DNA of 64,000 nucleotides. Source: Ephydatia muelleri. Lineage: Eukaryota > Porifera > Demospongiae > Spongillida > Spongillidae. The stretch is from contig JABACO010000012.1 of NCBI GenBank assembly GCA_013339895.1, positions 1,330,665 to 1,394,664 on the forward strand, in the 5' to 3' direction. This document shows, piece after piece, positions 12,263-34,526 of this stretch (position 1 is the stretch's first letter; every line of letters starts with the position of its first letter). The position numbers were made by a program, and so were the translations under genes. The notes under the pieces were generated by a model, which was not told where the DNA came from, made no database searches, and saw only the letters and a program-made list of their open reading frames with translations.

Positions 12263-13070
12263 GATTTCCTTGACACACGATTGCACATAGAATGATATGT
12301 ATGAGATGAAAAGCTTATAAACACACTATCAAGGCTATAAGATCGCCATAAAAAAGTGTACATTTGACCGCGAAACCGCGAAAATCGTAGGAGTCGATTA
12401 GGTCTTCTAGCATCTGTAGAGCGTTTGACTCACGATTCTTGACTCATAATTCTTGCAAAGCCCCTACCTGTGATTAAGGTACGACAAGAAATCGATTATT
12501 GGGTTTAAAAAACACCAGCGACAACTTTTTGTATAGTGCAGTTCACACTTTGTTGTATCATTCTTTCATGGACCGCGTGTTAAAGATTCGTGTGTCTCGT
12601 CCATGCTACAATTGATGCGCAACACTCAACTGGCCGTAAGATCGTAACGGTAAACCGCAAGATTCGATTTTGCAGAAATCAAGATACTTGGCGCGTACAC
12701 GATGTAGTCGAGGAAAGGCAACCGCATCGTGGACTAAAACACCACAAAGAGAAGGTGGGGCAGTTTCGTTGCATACGACTCGAGGGTGGGGCTACGTGGC
12801 CAAGTTAGATGGAGGTGTGGCATCCGGATGATGGACTAGAATAAATAATTGTGCGCAATGCGCATGCGTATGCGAAGTGAAATAGATACAGAAGCGTGCG
12901 CTGATGAGAAAATTATTATTATTAGTTTTTTGTTTCAGAGCTAGAGTTGATATCATGTGGTTATTAAAACTAAATAATCTTGATTAATAAAATTTTAATT
13001 AAATGTATGGAGAAAAATTTGCCTTAGTATGAAAATCCTAGCTATTTAGCTACATCTGTTGAAAAGATAT
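12263..13070. other. Non-coding stretch, no feature recognised
   Basis: No conserved ORF, repeat family or RNA gene was recognised. A plus-strand open frame at 12590-12808 has no features suggesting a real protein. Confidence 0.4.
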
Positions 13071-13079
13071 TCCAGTTCA

Positions 13080-14765
13080 AAAGCGTTGCGTTCTTTCGTG
13101 AACACACTGTGATGCGTATCTGTGGATACAAGAGTTGCCATCACACTATGGTGTCTAGCAACTCCTGCATGCAGAATACCGCACTATTGCTCACCTCTTT
13201 GGAGTTGCTAGATCCACTGTTTGCCACATAGTCCACGAAACGTACATTACCATTGTGGCACCGCTACTTCATGTGTACATCAAATTTCCTCATGGAGACC
13301 AATTAGACGTGGTGGTTTCTGAATTTAATAGAAAGTGGGAGTTCTTCAGTGTATTGGAGCTACCATATACCTATATCTGCCCCTGTTGATAACCATGCAG
13401 ATTATTGTAACCGTACAGGATGGTACTCTATGATACTGCAAGGTGTTGTTGATGCAAATTATTGGCAGGGGCGGATCCAGGATTTTGGGAAAGGGTCTGA
13501 TAAATATATTCACAACTAGAAGGAGGGTACGGGAGGGGGCGTGCCCCTCCCGTGATAGCAAGGGGGTCTGGGTGAGCGCTGATTGCTCCTTCAGTGGGGT
13601 CTGGGGCGAAGCCCCAGCCGCTTTTTTGCTTTTGCATTTATTTAGCATGAAATTCACAGTGATATACAATACATATACATCACGCGATATCCGAGAGCCT
13701 GAATGGATAGCGACGAGAAAACTGTTCATTCTTCACAATGTTATGGTTCCTACTGCTCTGCAATTAAATTCGCGACGCAAAGCTTTTGTGAATTTGTGAC
13801 CGAAGCGTGCACGTGGCCATGCACCAGCTACATGTCGGTCTATAAACGACTCTTGTATGTTTTACTATAATATTAGTATAGTTAGTTTATTTAGCTCGAT
13901 AGCTATCTGTTTTTTTGAGGAAAAGAATCTGAGATCCATCCCATTCACGTCTTTTGATCGCTTACCTCAATTCCTGCTCACACGCACCATTCGATCGATC
14001 GCGCGATTAAATGTTTCGTCAATACACATGTGGGAGGATTTAATTAGATCGATATAGACCCCGCTTGGCTAGAACGATGTGCAATCGTGCAAATCCAAGG
14101 ACTGTAACATGCAGAACGCTGCATAGATTACAGTATGCATTACGTCATTCTTCATATAGGAAAGGGGGAGTCCGGACCCCCCCCCCCCCCCTAAATCCGC
14201 CCCTGACTGCTTCAATGATATCTATGTTGAATGGCCTAGCAGTGTACATGATGCTAGTGTATTTGCTCACTCACCAATATACAAACAAAGGAGTTGCTTC
14301 CAGGTAACAGAACAATGTTGATAGATCATGCAGTAGAATATTGAAGTTCCCCTGCATGTATTTAATTGGTGATTCTGCTTACCCAATTCAAACTTGGCTA
14401 ATGAAACCTTTCCCACATAATACTCAAAATCTTACTAATGAGAAGAAGACATACAATTACAGATTGTCCAGAGCACGTATTGTTGTGTTGAAAATGCATA
14501 TGGCAGATTAAAGGCTCGCTGGAGAAGGCTCAGTTATGAAAAGAAATGATATGCAAATTAAACACATTGCTAATATTATTGCAGCTGCATGCATTCTTCA
14601 TAATGTATGACGTAATGCATAATGTATGACGAATCATGGCTACAGTGAACAGAAGATGCCAATACTTCACCTCAACCAGAAACTCAAACATTTAGAGACA
14701 GCAACAGTGAAAGCCCACAGCAAATAAGAGATGCTATTGTACGCTATTTATCATACGAAAATTAA
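13080..14765 (+). pseudogene. PIF/Harbinger transposase relic (HARBI1-like), interrupted
   Basis: The first half (about 13120-13465) reads RVAITLWCLAT, YRTIAHLFGVARSTVCHIVH, then IKFPHGDQL and MILQGVVDANY, the usual start of a Harbinger DDE transposase. After the element at 13466-14205 it continues at 14208 with CFNDIYVEWPSSVHDASVFA. It then goes on with LIGDSAYPIQTWLMKPFPHN, RARIVVLKMHMAD (normally RARIVVENAYGRLK) and MQIKHIANIIAACILHNV. The catalytic Asp near GVVDAN and the GDSAYP region are recognisable. In-frame stops and frame changes, plus the nested insertion, make it non-functional. A minus-strand partner ORF lies at about 15300-15090. Confidence 0.88.
13466..14205. mobile_element. 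hAT-like non-autonomous element nested in Harbinger relic
   Basis: The ends are CAGGGGCGGATCCAG and, inverted, CAGGGGCGGATTTAG, a 15-bp repeat with two mismatches. The uninterrupted transposase codons should read ...AATTATTGCTTC.... The flanks ATTGG (left) and ACTGC (right) therefore fit a degenerate 5-bp duplication of ATTGC. The interior has GGTCTGGGGCGAAGCCCCAG-type palindromes and a C run at the right. It belongs to the same broad group as the elements at 3103 and 8559. Confidence 0.75.
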
Positions 14766-15089
14766 TAGTTCGTGATCAGTGTGCTGAATTGAGCTAGAGA
14801 CATATGTATCTAACTAGTCGCATTTTACATTGACAATAAGATTGTTCATTATAGCTGACAGTACAAATCAGTGTGACGTAAGTTATTGACATTAATGTGT
14901 ACACGAGTGTGTGCAGGTCCATTTGAAAGAAGTTAATGGTTACTTATCACTATAGGGTAAGAAAATTGTGGCTGCATGGGAATTGATGAAGGTATGTGGA
15001 TGGTGCACGTGGCTGTCCATCCTAAATCCGGAATGAGATGGTACCCCCAAAAAACTGCCCTCTCTGTGCCATCATCAACTGCATCATCT

Positions 15090-15310
15090 GTATAACTGAA
15101 ACATGCGTTCCTCCTTTCTCTCTTGAGCATCCCTCTCCGTCTGGCATTGTTCAAACTCAATACGCAGCTGTTCCAAATCCATCATCATTCTTTCAGTCTG
15201 GCTTTGAGCTTCAAATAATTTTGAAACAGCATCGATCATGTTCTGATTATTAGAAATTCTTTTACCCGCTTTCTTTTTAGCAGCTCCACTGGAGTGGGCA
15301 TGCTTGATTC
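15090..15310 (-). pseudogene. Harbinger second ORF fragment (Myb/SANT-type partner, C-terminal coil)
   Basis: The minus strand encodes AHSSGAAKKKAGKRISNNQN, then SKLFEAQSQTERMMMDLEQL and a charged stretch rich in E, R and Q, ending at a stop. This charged helical tail is typical of the Myb-like helper protein encoded by PIF/Harbinger elements on the strand opposite the transposase. It stands about 330 bp beyond the transposase relic, in the expected convergent arrangement. The N-terminal Myb part was not recognised. Confidence 0.5.
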
Positions 15311-15439
15311 GGAATTTTCAGATTCATAAGAAGAGGAAAGGATATCACAGCCCCCTCCCACTCACACCCCTATAGTATCTTCCCTGTTAGTTCCACTCTT
15401 ATTGTTTCCCGAACCCCCCCCCCCCCCCCTTTTTTTTGA

Positions 15440-15455
15440 CCAGCCTATGGGCCTG
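15440..15455. repeat. Solo terminus of the 8559-type hAT-like family
   Basis: CCAGCCTATGGGCCTG differs by one base from the right end of the element at 8559-9704 and is preceded, as there, by long C and T runs. No matching left terminus was found upstream, so this is an orphan or truncated copy inserted in the Harbinger region. Confidence 0.6.
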
Positions 15456-15902
15456 TTCCGGTGTGGTAGCTGCCGTTGCAGTTGAAGTGTCTAGGGTAAT
15501 GGTGGTTGCTGAATAATAGGCGCTTTCAAATGACGCATCTACAACCTGTGGGAAGGAAGCACATGGTGCTGCAGATATAGCTGCGGGCGACTACCTAGCT
15601 AATTATAAGCCACTGATTGATTATTCGTTTTCGACAGCCCGGGTTGACGTTGATGTAGTAATTGCCTTGCTGCTTCTTTTCTCTTGCGTGACTCTGAATC
15701 GTAGTGATGTGAACGAATGTCACACCTAACGCTATGAAAAAAAGTTTCAATTGTAAAATTGATATGGAGTATGGATCAGCATAGATTATGATTTGGAATG
15801 TTATAATGGCATTCATTAAATTTGCACGTGACAACAATCTCTGGTTGGGAACGAGTTAAGCCTTTAAAAAGGCAGCTTCATATTGTCCAAGTGCATCCTG
15901 CA

Positions 15903-27726
<11,824 letters not shown>

Positions 27727-28110
27727 CGTGACCATGTCTCTTTCTCCGTGCTCTGTGCTTCTGTGCCAACAGTTTGTAGATTTCTCTCTCCTAACTTAAC
27801 GTGTTCTTATTTTTGTGTAGTCTGCTATTTTATAACCCGCTCTACATGTAACCTTGCTTCTCTACTTGTCAGTTGATACCACATCACTCTTCGGGAGTGC
27901 TTGGCAGTAAATGGGCATCTGGTGCACCTACATGTATAGCTTTATGTACATTAGCTGTGCAGTGTATAGCTGAGGTACAGTGCTCACATCTAGCTGTGCA
28001 ACGAGGATGTACATAGCCTTGCATGGAGAACATTGAATATTCTGCCTTGATATTGCATGAATCATTACATTTCGCTAACCAATTAAAACTGCTTTATTTG
28101 CAATTTGTTA
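27727..28110 (+). other. Myotubularin 3' UTR and possible poly(A) signal
   Basis: The stretch after the stop has no other ORF. The variant signal ATTAAA at 28082-28087, followed by a T-rich and GTTAATTG region, is a plausible poly(A) site. No AATAAA is closer. Confidence 0.4.
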
Positions 28111-29242
28111 ATTGCTATCGGTATAGTAATTAATGGGTCCCAGCTGCACTGCGAACTTTACATTTTTGTGGAGTTCAGTTATCTTTGCCTGGTGTGTCTA
28201 CAAATCATTTCACCGTACCGGCAACTTGTCTACTTGAAATGAAATCGTGAAGGGAGAGGGCGGGCATTTTGTATACAGATTAATATTGGCCACACCCTCC
28301 CAGGCTAGTGCTGTACTAGTTAATAATCGATTGAACAAATGGACCGGGATACAGAAACGGAAGAGATAATGCGTTATTTTTAATGACACGAATAGAATAA
28401 TGATAATGTCTTGTTAATTATCGTGTCCAATAGCGACGATTGCTTGGATAAAATAGGAAACAACTCCGTAATCTACGAATACGGGCAAACCCTGCCAATA
28501 CTTGACCAATTACTGAAAGAATCATAATTGAAGATATAAGTCCTCTTAATGCATCAACTCGTTCTTCTGTCATTACATCATACTCAGTCGAACAACTAAT
28601 GACATCTGACAGTGCCTTCCTTTGAGACCCTTTACGTAGGTTTCTTCTATTTTTCCGTCTTGGCATACTACCTTGTATAACGATTGCCAGTTGGACAAGA
28701 AGAGGTCACAATTCGCTTGGCTACATACGCATGGCATCACCCACTTCAGCACAGCCAAAAAAAAATCACAAAACTCTGTAATCCCCAAAAAAACACCCAA
28801 TCCCAGTGCACGAAGGTCTGGAGTGTTACTTAGAGGTCTCTAAATTCACCGGCGTGCTTGGATTGGTGAGATCTCGTTACTCAAAGCTTAAAGTTCTTGG
28901 AAGCGCTTTAACAGACGTAAAACTTAAGTTTACAAGTTGGGTTTGGAGGATCCCAGTATCTAAACGAACACTTTATCTACACTGAAAACAACCCACCAGG
29001 TATAAAGCTTCGTTCGCCAGAACTCGTAACTGTAAGAGCAACCCTTCAACGCAACGCGGATCTTATTGAAATGTAGTATTTTATCCGTATAACAACCTCG
29101 TTTCCTATCCGGGTAATTTAATATTCATGGTTTAACACAATGTCTCGTTGGTACGGTGATAAATGATGCACACCACCAATCCGCTATCATCCTGTGTACA
29201 TTGGGTCTGGGTACGAGACTAGTATCATCAGGCATTCCCGGC
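28111..29242. other. Intergenic DNA, no confident feature
   Basis: A minus-strand ORF of 82 codons at 28666-28418 starts MPRRKNRRNLRKGSQRKALS and then carries a hydrophobic stretch (ISSIMILSVIGQVLAGFA). I do not recognise it, and it is short enough to be chance. The motif GGTCTGGGTACGAGACTA at about 29207-29224 matches a dispersed element terminus seen elsewhere in the window. Confidence 0.4.
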
Positions 29243-29250
29243 CAAGCGCA

Positions 29251-29262
29251 CAGTGCCGTTGA

Positions 29263-29316
<54 letters not shown>

Positions 29317-30714
29317 GGGGGTAAGCTACCCCGGGCCCCGCGGCAAAAGGGGGGCCCCGCGATCCCTAAGAAAAAATTTGTTTGACAATTTTTCAATTCT
29401 GACTGCCGATGTAAATCCTTTTCATGTTGACGCGCTTTTCACGCACAATTGCGAAAAAAAAATTGTAATGAAAATATTATACTTTTAAATGGTTATTGGC
29501 GATAAATAGAATTCCGGCATAGTCCTATGCCAGTCAGGGCCACCCTGCATGGTCAGCATGAAAGTGTGAACGAGCAAGCAAAAGCCTGCCCCTATACACA
29601 GCAAAAGTTATAATCTGATACTGCTGAACATGTATGTAACATGTTTGCATCAAGTCTGTTACATATATGTTCAGCAGTAACTTTTGGCTGTGTAGTAGTG
29701 CTATTAGCAAATGAAAAAATGCGTCGATACGAAAGTGGTGCTGCAAAACAAAAGAAACTTACTGCTGCTAAAACTGAGATCGCGAAGTTAACAAAACTCG
29801 ATTCTTTCTTTCAAGCATCCGAATCTTCATCCTTGGATACATGTACATCAGTTACATCTACCCAAAATCAAACTGACGATGCTACTCGGACTGTTCTGCC
29901 TGAGGCAGCGACGGTAACAGATCTGGATACTTGTACATGTGCGTGTACAGGCGGTTCTTCTTCTCATGTTGACACTGTACATAGAGGCGATGAGGCCTTA
30001 AGTAACTGTCCTGCTCCTGCAGACACGAGTGAGCAGTCTGCGAGTAAGGCTGATCCTGCAATAGATGGCAACATGCCAATCTTGGAGACGACAGATGTCC
30101 CCTTTGCAGTTGCTGAACAAGCTGCATGACGCGCGCCTGGAATCTTTGTTCCCTAACGTTTGCATCCGCCTGCGGATATTTTGCACCTTGCCAGTCACCG
30201 TGGCATCTGCAGAAAGAAGTTTTTGTCAATTGAAGCGAATAAAATCATACAGCAGATCAACAATGGCTCAGGAACGACTACAAGGCTTAGCCCTGCTTTG
30301 CATTGAATCCGAGTTAGCAAAGACAATAGATTACGATTCAATCATTGCCACATTTGCATCCATGCAGGAAGGATAGAAAAGTGGCACTGTGAGTCTGTGC
30401 CGTGTGCATGGTGACATCGCCGATTCGTTCATAGTAGTTATGATTCATTGAACATTATGCCATTGAACAGTCCATAGCATTCAAGCTATTTATACTATTG
30501 ATTGGACCTTAATTTATTCATGTACTGTAATCGTGTCACTGCAATTTCATTTGTCGATTGATCAAAATTCACGGCCAGACGAAATTTAATCGCTAACATG
30601 CAGATAAGTAATTTGAGTCCATTAATATTATTTATTTATTTTAAAAAAGTATTAAGGAGGGGGCCTCTCGTGAGAGTTATTACCCGGGCCCCAACCTGGC
30701 TCTCAACGGGCCTG
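29251..30714 (+). mobile_element. hAT transposon, internally deleted, perfect 8-bp TSD
   Basis: The left end is CAGTGCCGTTGAGAG and the right end, inverted, CAGGCCCGTTGAGAG (13 of 15 match). The 8-bp direct repeat CAAGCGCA flanks it exactly (29243-29250 and 30715-30722). A run of about 48 G follows the left terminus. Inside, from 29716, an N-terminal piece reads RRYESGAAKQKKLTAAKTEI. From about 30100 a second piece, in another frame, reads FCTLPVTVASAERSFCQLKR plus IKSYSRSTMAQERLQGLALL, the hAT C-terminal dimerisation region, with its stop at 30374-30376. The catalytic middle is missing, so the element is non-autonomous. Confidence 0.93.
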
Positions 30715-30722
30715 CAAGCGCA

Positions 30723-31173
30723 TGCCCCATGCTGCTTGCCTTCCACTATGCCCGACCTGTCCCTGATTTTTCTCCTGCACAAGCGCAATGCACGCAACTT
30801 TGAGAGTACCTGGATATCTCCGAAAGATGTCATCATGCGTTACGAATATGATTGTGTGAAAAGTTTATTGTGACTTGCAGTGTCCCTCCTCCTCAAGTCA
30901 AAATTATGGAACAAAATTTATCCCGCTCTCTGACTCTGTAAACTGTTCGTGTTAGGTAGTGTAACAAAAAAATAAATAACACAATTTAAAATTTAGGTGC
31001 TCTTCGCTAATTTAGGACCTTCATTTTCAACTCCACAATTCATTTTGCATAATTGATGATTGGTCGTTTCAGTGTTTAAATTTGTCAGTACAATGCCACC
31101 CTGTAATGAAAGCCATTAAACACGAGATCTAGTGTTGACATAAGTGGCACACGCCTCCATTTTATTTGCTGTG
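30723..31173. other. Intergenic DNA upstream of POT-type gene
   Basis: No ORF or repeat was recognised. The region is AT-rich near 30960-31090. It must hold the promoter of the gene at 31174, but no TATA box stands out. Confidence 0.4.
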
Positions 31174-32922
31174 ATGGATGTGACAGACAGTTCAGTAACT
31201 CGAAGCCTTTCCAGGTCTGCTGATGGGCTGTCGTACACTTCGTCAGGGAAGTATTTTCGACGGCTCAAGCGAAGGTTCATCAGGTCTCCAGGCGCCATTG
31301 CTATTCTCTTGCTCGCCCTGATCATGCTAGCTTCATTCTCGACCCTCGAGGCAGTGCTGTTTTTCCGACTAGTATCAAGATCGGACTCGCCGAACTCGAC
31401 TTCTTGCTTGAGCACGAAGAACAACATAATCACTGCTTTCGTTTCTCACTTCAATTTTATCTTCTTCGTACCCTTCTGGCTAGCGGGACTAGTAGCGGAC
31501 ACGTGCGTAGGAAGATACAGGGCCGCCTTATTCAGTGTGGTGACCAGCCTCTTCGTGCTCCTCGTCTCCTCTGTCGTGGCCGCGGCGGCACTGTGGACTG
31601 ACAATTGTAATGCTTTGTGGGCTGCCATTTCACTGACCGTAGTGTCGCTCGTGACTACGATACCTTTCTACGCCAACGCCGTCCAATTGGGTACAGACCA
31701 GCTTCAGGACGCGTCCTCAGAGGTCCTGAGCTCGTTCGTCCACTGGTACGTGTGGACCTACCTCGTGGGCTCACTCCCTCTCGCTTTTATGCACTTACGC
31801 ATGCGTGCAAGCAGTGATAGCGGTGGTGCAAGCGACCAGGGGCTGCTGGTGCCTCCCCTCTGCGTGGCTGTGGCGGTCCTTCTACTCGGCGTCCTCGTGC
31901 TGCTTTACCTCACCAACAGGCTTCCACTGTGCTTTGTTCACGACCCTCCCACGGCGCAGCCTTACAAGGATATCTGGGGAGTCGTGTCGTTTGCCAGGAA
32001 GAACGCTGTTCCTCTCCGTCGCAGCGCTCTGACCTATTGGGAGGTGGATATACCATCCAGGATTGACCTGTGCAAGGAGAAATATGGTGGACCTTACAGC
32101 GGCGAGAAGGTGGAGGAGGTGAAATCTGTCTTGTACGTTTTGCCTGTTCTGTTTTGCATGGGGTTGGCGTGCTTCCTCTACGTGTCTGCGTTACCCAGCG
32201 AGCCCTTCTTGCTTCACTTGGGTAAGCCACAGGCCATGAACTATACCACCAGCCCTTCTGATCCCATGTATTCAGTGACATTAGCTGTGTCTCTTTCTGC
32301 CATATATGGTGTGATACTCATCCCTCTCGAAGAAATGCTCTTCTACCCTTGTTTTGGGAACCGTCTCAAAATGCACACCAAATTTCGACTCGGCATCTTT
32401 TTGTACATCATAAGCATAATCATCAACCTTGTGATAGATGCTGTAGGTCACTTCAAATCCCCAGACAATGTTCCTTGCATGTTTGTAGCTTATTACAACT
32501 ACACAGAGGGAATGCATCACCATACAGAGGGAACATTAGTGTATGCTCTCTCCAGCATTAAACCCTGGGTGCTTGTTGTACCTGGTGCACTTAGCATTAT
32601 TGCCACGACGATCCTGTTTGTTGCGGGAGTTGAATTTGCAATCGCACAGACGCCACAGGCGATGAAAGGAGTGCTCATGGGGTTTGCATACAGTATTGTT
32701 GGAGTGTTTGTTCTGTTAGGAGTGACCTTCACTTTTGCCTTTCAATGGACGCCTTCTTACTACTACAGTTGCTGTTCTCTCTATTACACCATCAACTCCA
32801 TCTTTGGGTTCCTGGTTTTGGGTACCTTCTCTGTGATCATCGGTCGGTACAAGATGAGACTAAAGAATGATGTCGTTCACGAGTACAGAATCATTGAGGA
32901 GTATTACAACAGGTCAATGTAG
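31174..32922 (+). CDS. POT/SLC15-family-like 12-TM transporter, single exon
   Basis: The 582-residue intronless ORF starts MDVTDSSVTRS. An in-frame GTG ten codons earlier is not needed. About twelve hydrophobic segments are visible, including AIAILLLALIMLASFSTLEA, AALFSVVTSLFVLLVSSVVA and FGFLVLGTFSVIIG. Family marks are DTCVGRYRAALFS after TM2, NAVQLGTDQLQDA after TM4 (the N...G.DQ motif), and EFAIAQTPQAMKGVLMG near TM10-11 (the E..Q.P..MK motif). POT carriers move di- and tripeptides, histidine or other small substrates with protons, at the plasma membrane or endolysosomes. The TM1 proton-coupling motif ExxER is not kept: the matching stretch is STLEAVLFF, with Ala where Arg is expected. 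The substrate cannot be told. A possible poly(A) signal AATAAA lies at 33437-33442. Absence of introns could mean an old retrocopy, but the frame is intact. Confidence 0.85.
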   Translation: MDVTDSSVTRSLSRSADGLSYTSSGKYFRRLKRRFIRSPGAIAILLLALIMLASFSTLEAVLFFRLVSRSDSPNSTSCLSTKNNIITAFVSHFNFIFFVPFWLAGLVADTCVGRYRAALFSVVTSLFVLLVSSVVAAAALWTDNCNALWAAISLTVVSLVTTIPFYANAVQLGTDQLQDASSEVLSSFVHWYVWTYLVGSLPLAFMHLRMRASSDSGGASDQGLLVPPLCVAVAVLLLGVLVLLYLTNRLPLCFVHDPPTAQPYKDIWGVVSFARKNAVPLRRSALTYWEVDIPSRIDLCKEKYGGPYSGEKVEEVKSVLYVLPVLFCMGLACFLYVSALPSEPFLLHLGKPQAMNYTTSPSDPMYSVTLAVSLSAIYGVILIPLEEMLFYPCFGNRLKMHTKFRLGIFLYIISIIINLVIDAVGHFKSPDNVPCMFVAYYNYTEGMHHHTEGTLVYALSSIKPWVLVVPGALSIIATTILFVAGVEFAIAQTPQAMKGVLMGFAYSIVGVFVLLGVTFTFAFQWTPSYYYSCCSLYYTINSIFGFLVLGTFSVIIGRYKMRLKNDVVHEYRIIEEYYNRSM

Positions 32923-33640
32923 CTTCTGTGCATGTGTGGTACTTTGGTGGACATTGTACTAAAGTGTTTAGTTTTTCCTTGTTTTTAGGACATGTGTATT
33001 GTAATACAGGTTCTAATTGTGAGTTCTATGTGGCTTACATATTCATGTTATGAATTGCTCGAACAGATCAAAGTGCTGTGGCAATATAGTGCTAGCCTGT
33101 TGTATCGTTGCTGAATCATATGGTTCCTATATAGCTGTATGATACTGCTGTATTGTAATTTCATTGATCAATCAATCTGAGTATTCACGGTTTTTCTCAT
33201 GATATCAATTTTCTCTAGCCAGTGCTTAATTTATACGTAAAGACACATATACATACGTGAGTGCTCATTGAATACAGTAACTGGCACACTGGCACACTAG
33301 TTAGCATAAGCAAACAGGTGATTGATTTACCTAACTATCATTTCATTGCACGCATATATGCAGTCTCAGAAACATTACACAGCCACTTATCTAGTTACAA
33401 CGCCCAAATTAAAATAGGTTAAGTGACTTAGAGTTTAATAAACGTGCTAGATAGGCATCTGAATATGATTAAGTGTAGTGGTTTGGTATTAATAAATGTG
33501 CTAGCTAGGCACCTGAGTATGATTTAGTTTGGTGCTAATATCACATGATGACTTCTGTGTTTATGCCATACAAATGTTGCCACTCCATCATCCACCATCA
33601 CTAATCACTATCATGGTTGCTATGGTTGCTAAAAACCAGA
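32923..33640. other. 3' flank of POT-type gene
   Basis: No other gene is visible. A short direct repeat (AATAAACGTGCTAGATAGGC and AATAAATGTGCTAGCTAGGC) at about 33437 and 33491 includes both possible poly(A) signals. Confidence 0.5.
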
Positions 33641-33644
33641 TTTG

Positions 33645-34278
33645 AGTAATATGCCAGCAATGTGACACCCTGCTATGGACAGTAATATGCCAGCAAGGTG
33701 ACACCCTGCTATGGACAGTAATATACCAGCAAGGTGACACCCTGCTATGGTCAACAATATGCCAGCAAGGTGACACCCTGCTATGGACAGTAATATGCCA
33801 GCAAGGTGACACCCTGCTATGGACAGTAATATGCCAGCAAGGTGACACCCTGCTAGATGTGAGCATTGTACATCCTCTATGACTGTAAATACTCTGTGCA
33901 CAGCTAGATGTGAGCATTACACAAATGATCTTAGAATAGAATATACACGATACATGGAGTAATGAACTTTCTAGATGTTTCCACATGTGTTTGCACGCCA
34001 TGTGCCTGCCTATCACCTAGGGTGTCACCTTGCTGGCATATTACTGTCCATAGCAGGGTGTCACCTTGCTGGCATATTACTGTCCATAGCAGGGTGTCAC
34101 CTTGCTGGCATATTACTGTCCATAGCAGGGTGTCACCTTGCTGGCATATTACTGTCCATAGCAGGGTGTCACCTTGCTGGCATATTACTGTCCATAGCAG
34201 GGTGTCACCTTGCTGGCATATTAGCTGTGGATGGAGAATGTATAGTCATAGAGGATGTACATTGCTCACATCTAGTGG
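33645..34278. repeat. Two 36-bp tandem arrays in inverted orientation
   Basis: The left array (33645-33856) has six units of AGTAATATGCCAGCAAGGTG plus ACACCCTGCTATGGAC. The right array (34018-34225) has six units of the exact reverse complement. A second inverted pair lies outside the units: CTAGATGTGAGCATTGTACA... at 33854-33903 and its complement at 34226-34278. The order is array, A, spacer, inverted array, inverted A, so it is not one simple palindrome. Confidence 0.95.
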
Positions 34279-34526
34279 TGTATGGAGAGTATTGGATAAT
34301 CAGGGCAGAGGTGTCATAGCCAAACCTCATTTGATGGCAACTTGAAACTGGATTGGTTCTAGGTGAAGGCCCACTCAAGGTCTCTGCAGAGAAATACTGG
34401 CAGCCATGATGAGGAACAAGATGAGGATAGCTAGCTAGAGTGCATATGGTTGCTTTTAGCGTATGCATCAATAACAGCATGCATTTACTACTGGAAAGGA
34501 TAACCAGGGCCTGAATCTACCTCTGG

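Noticed and set aside
31144-31173. GTG start of the POT-like gene
   Set aside because: An ATG ten codons downstream is a normal eukaryotic start.
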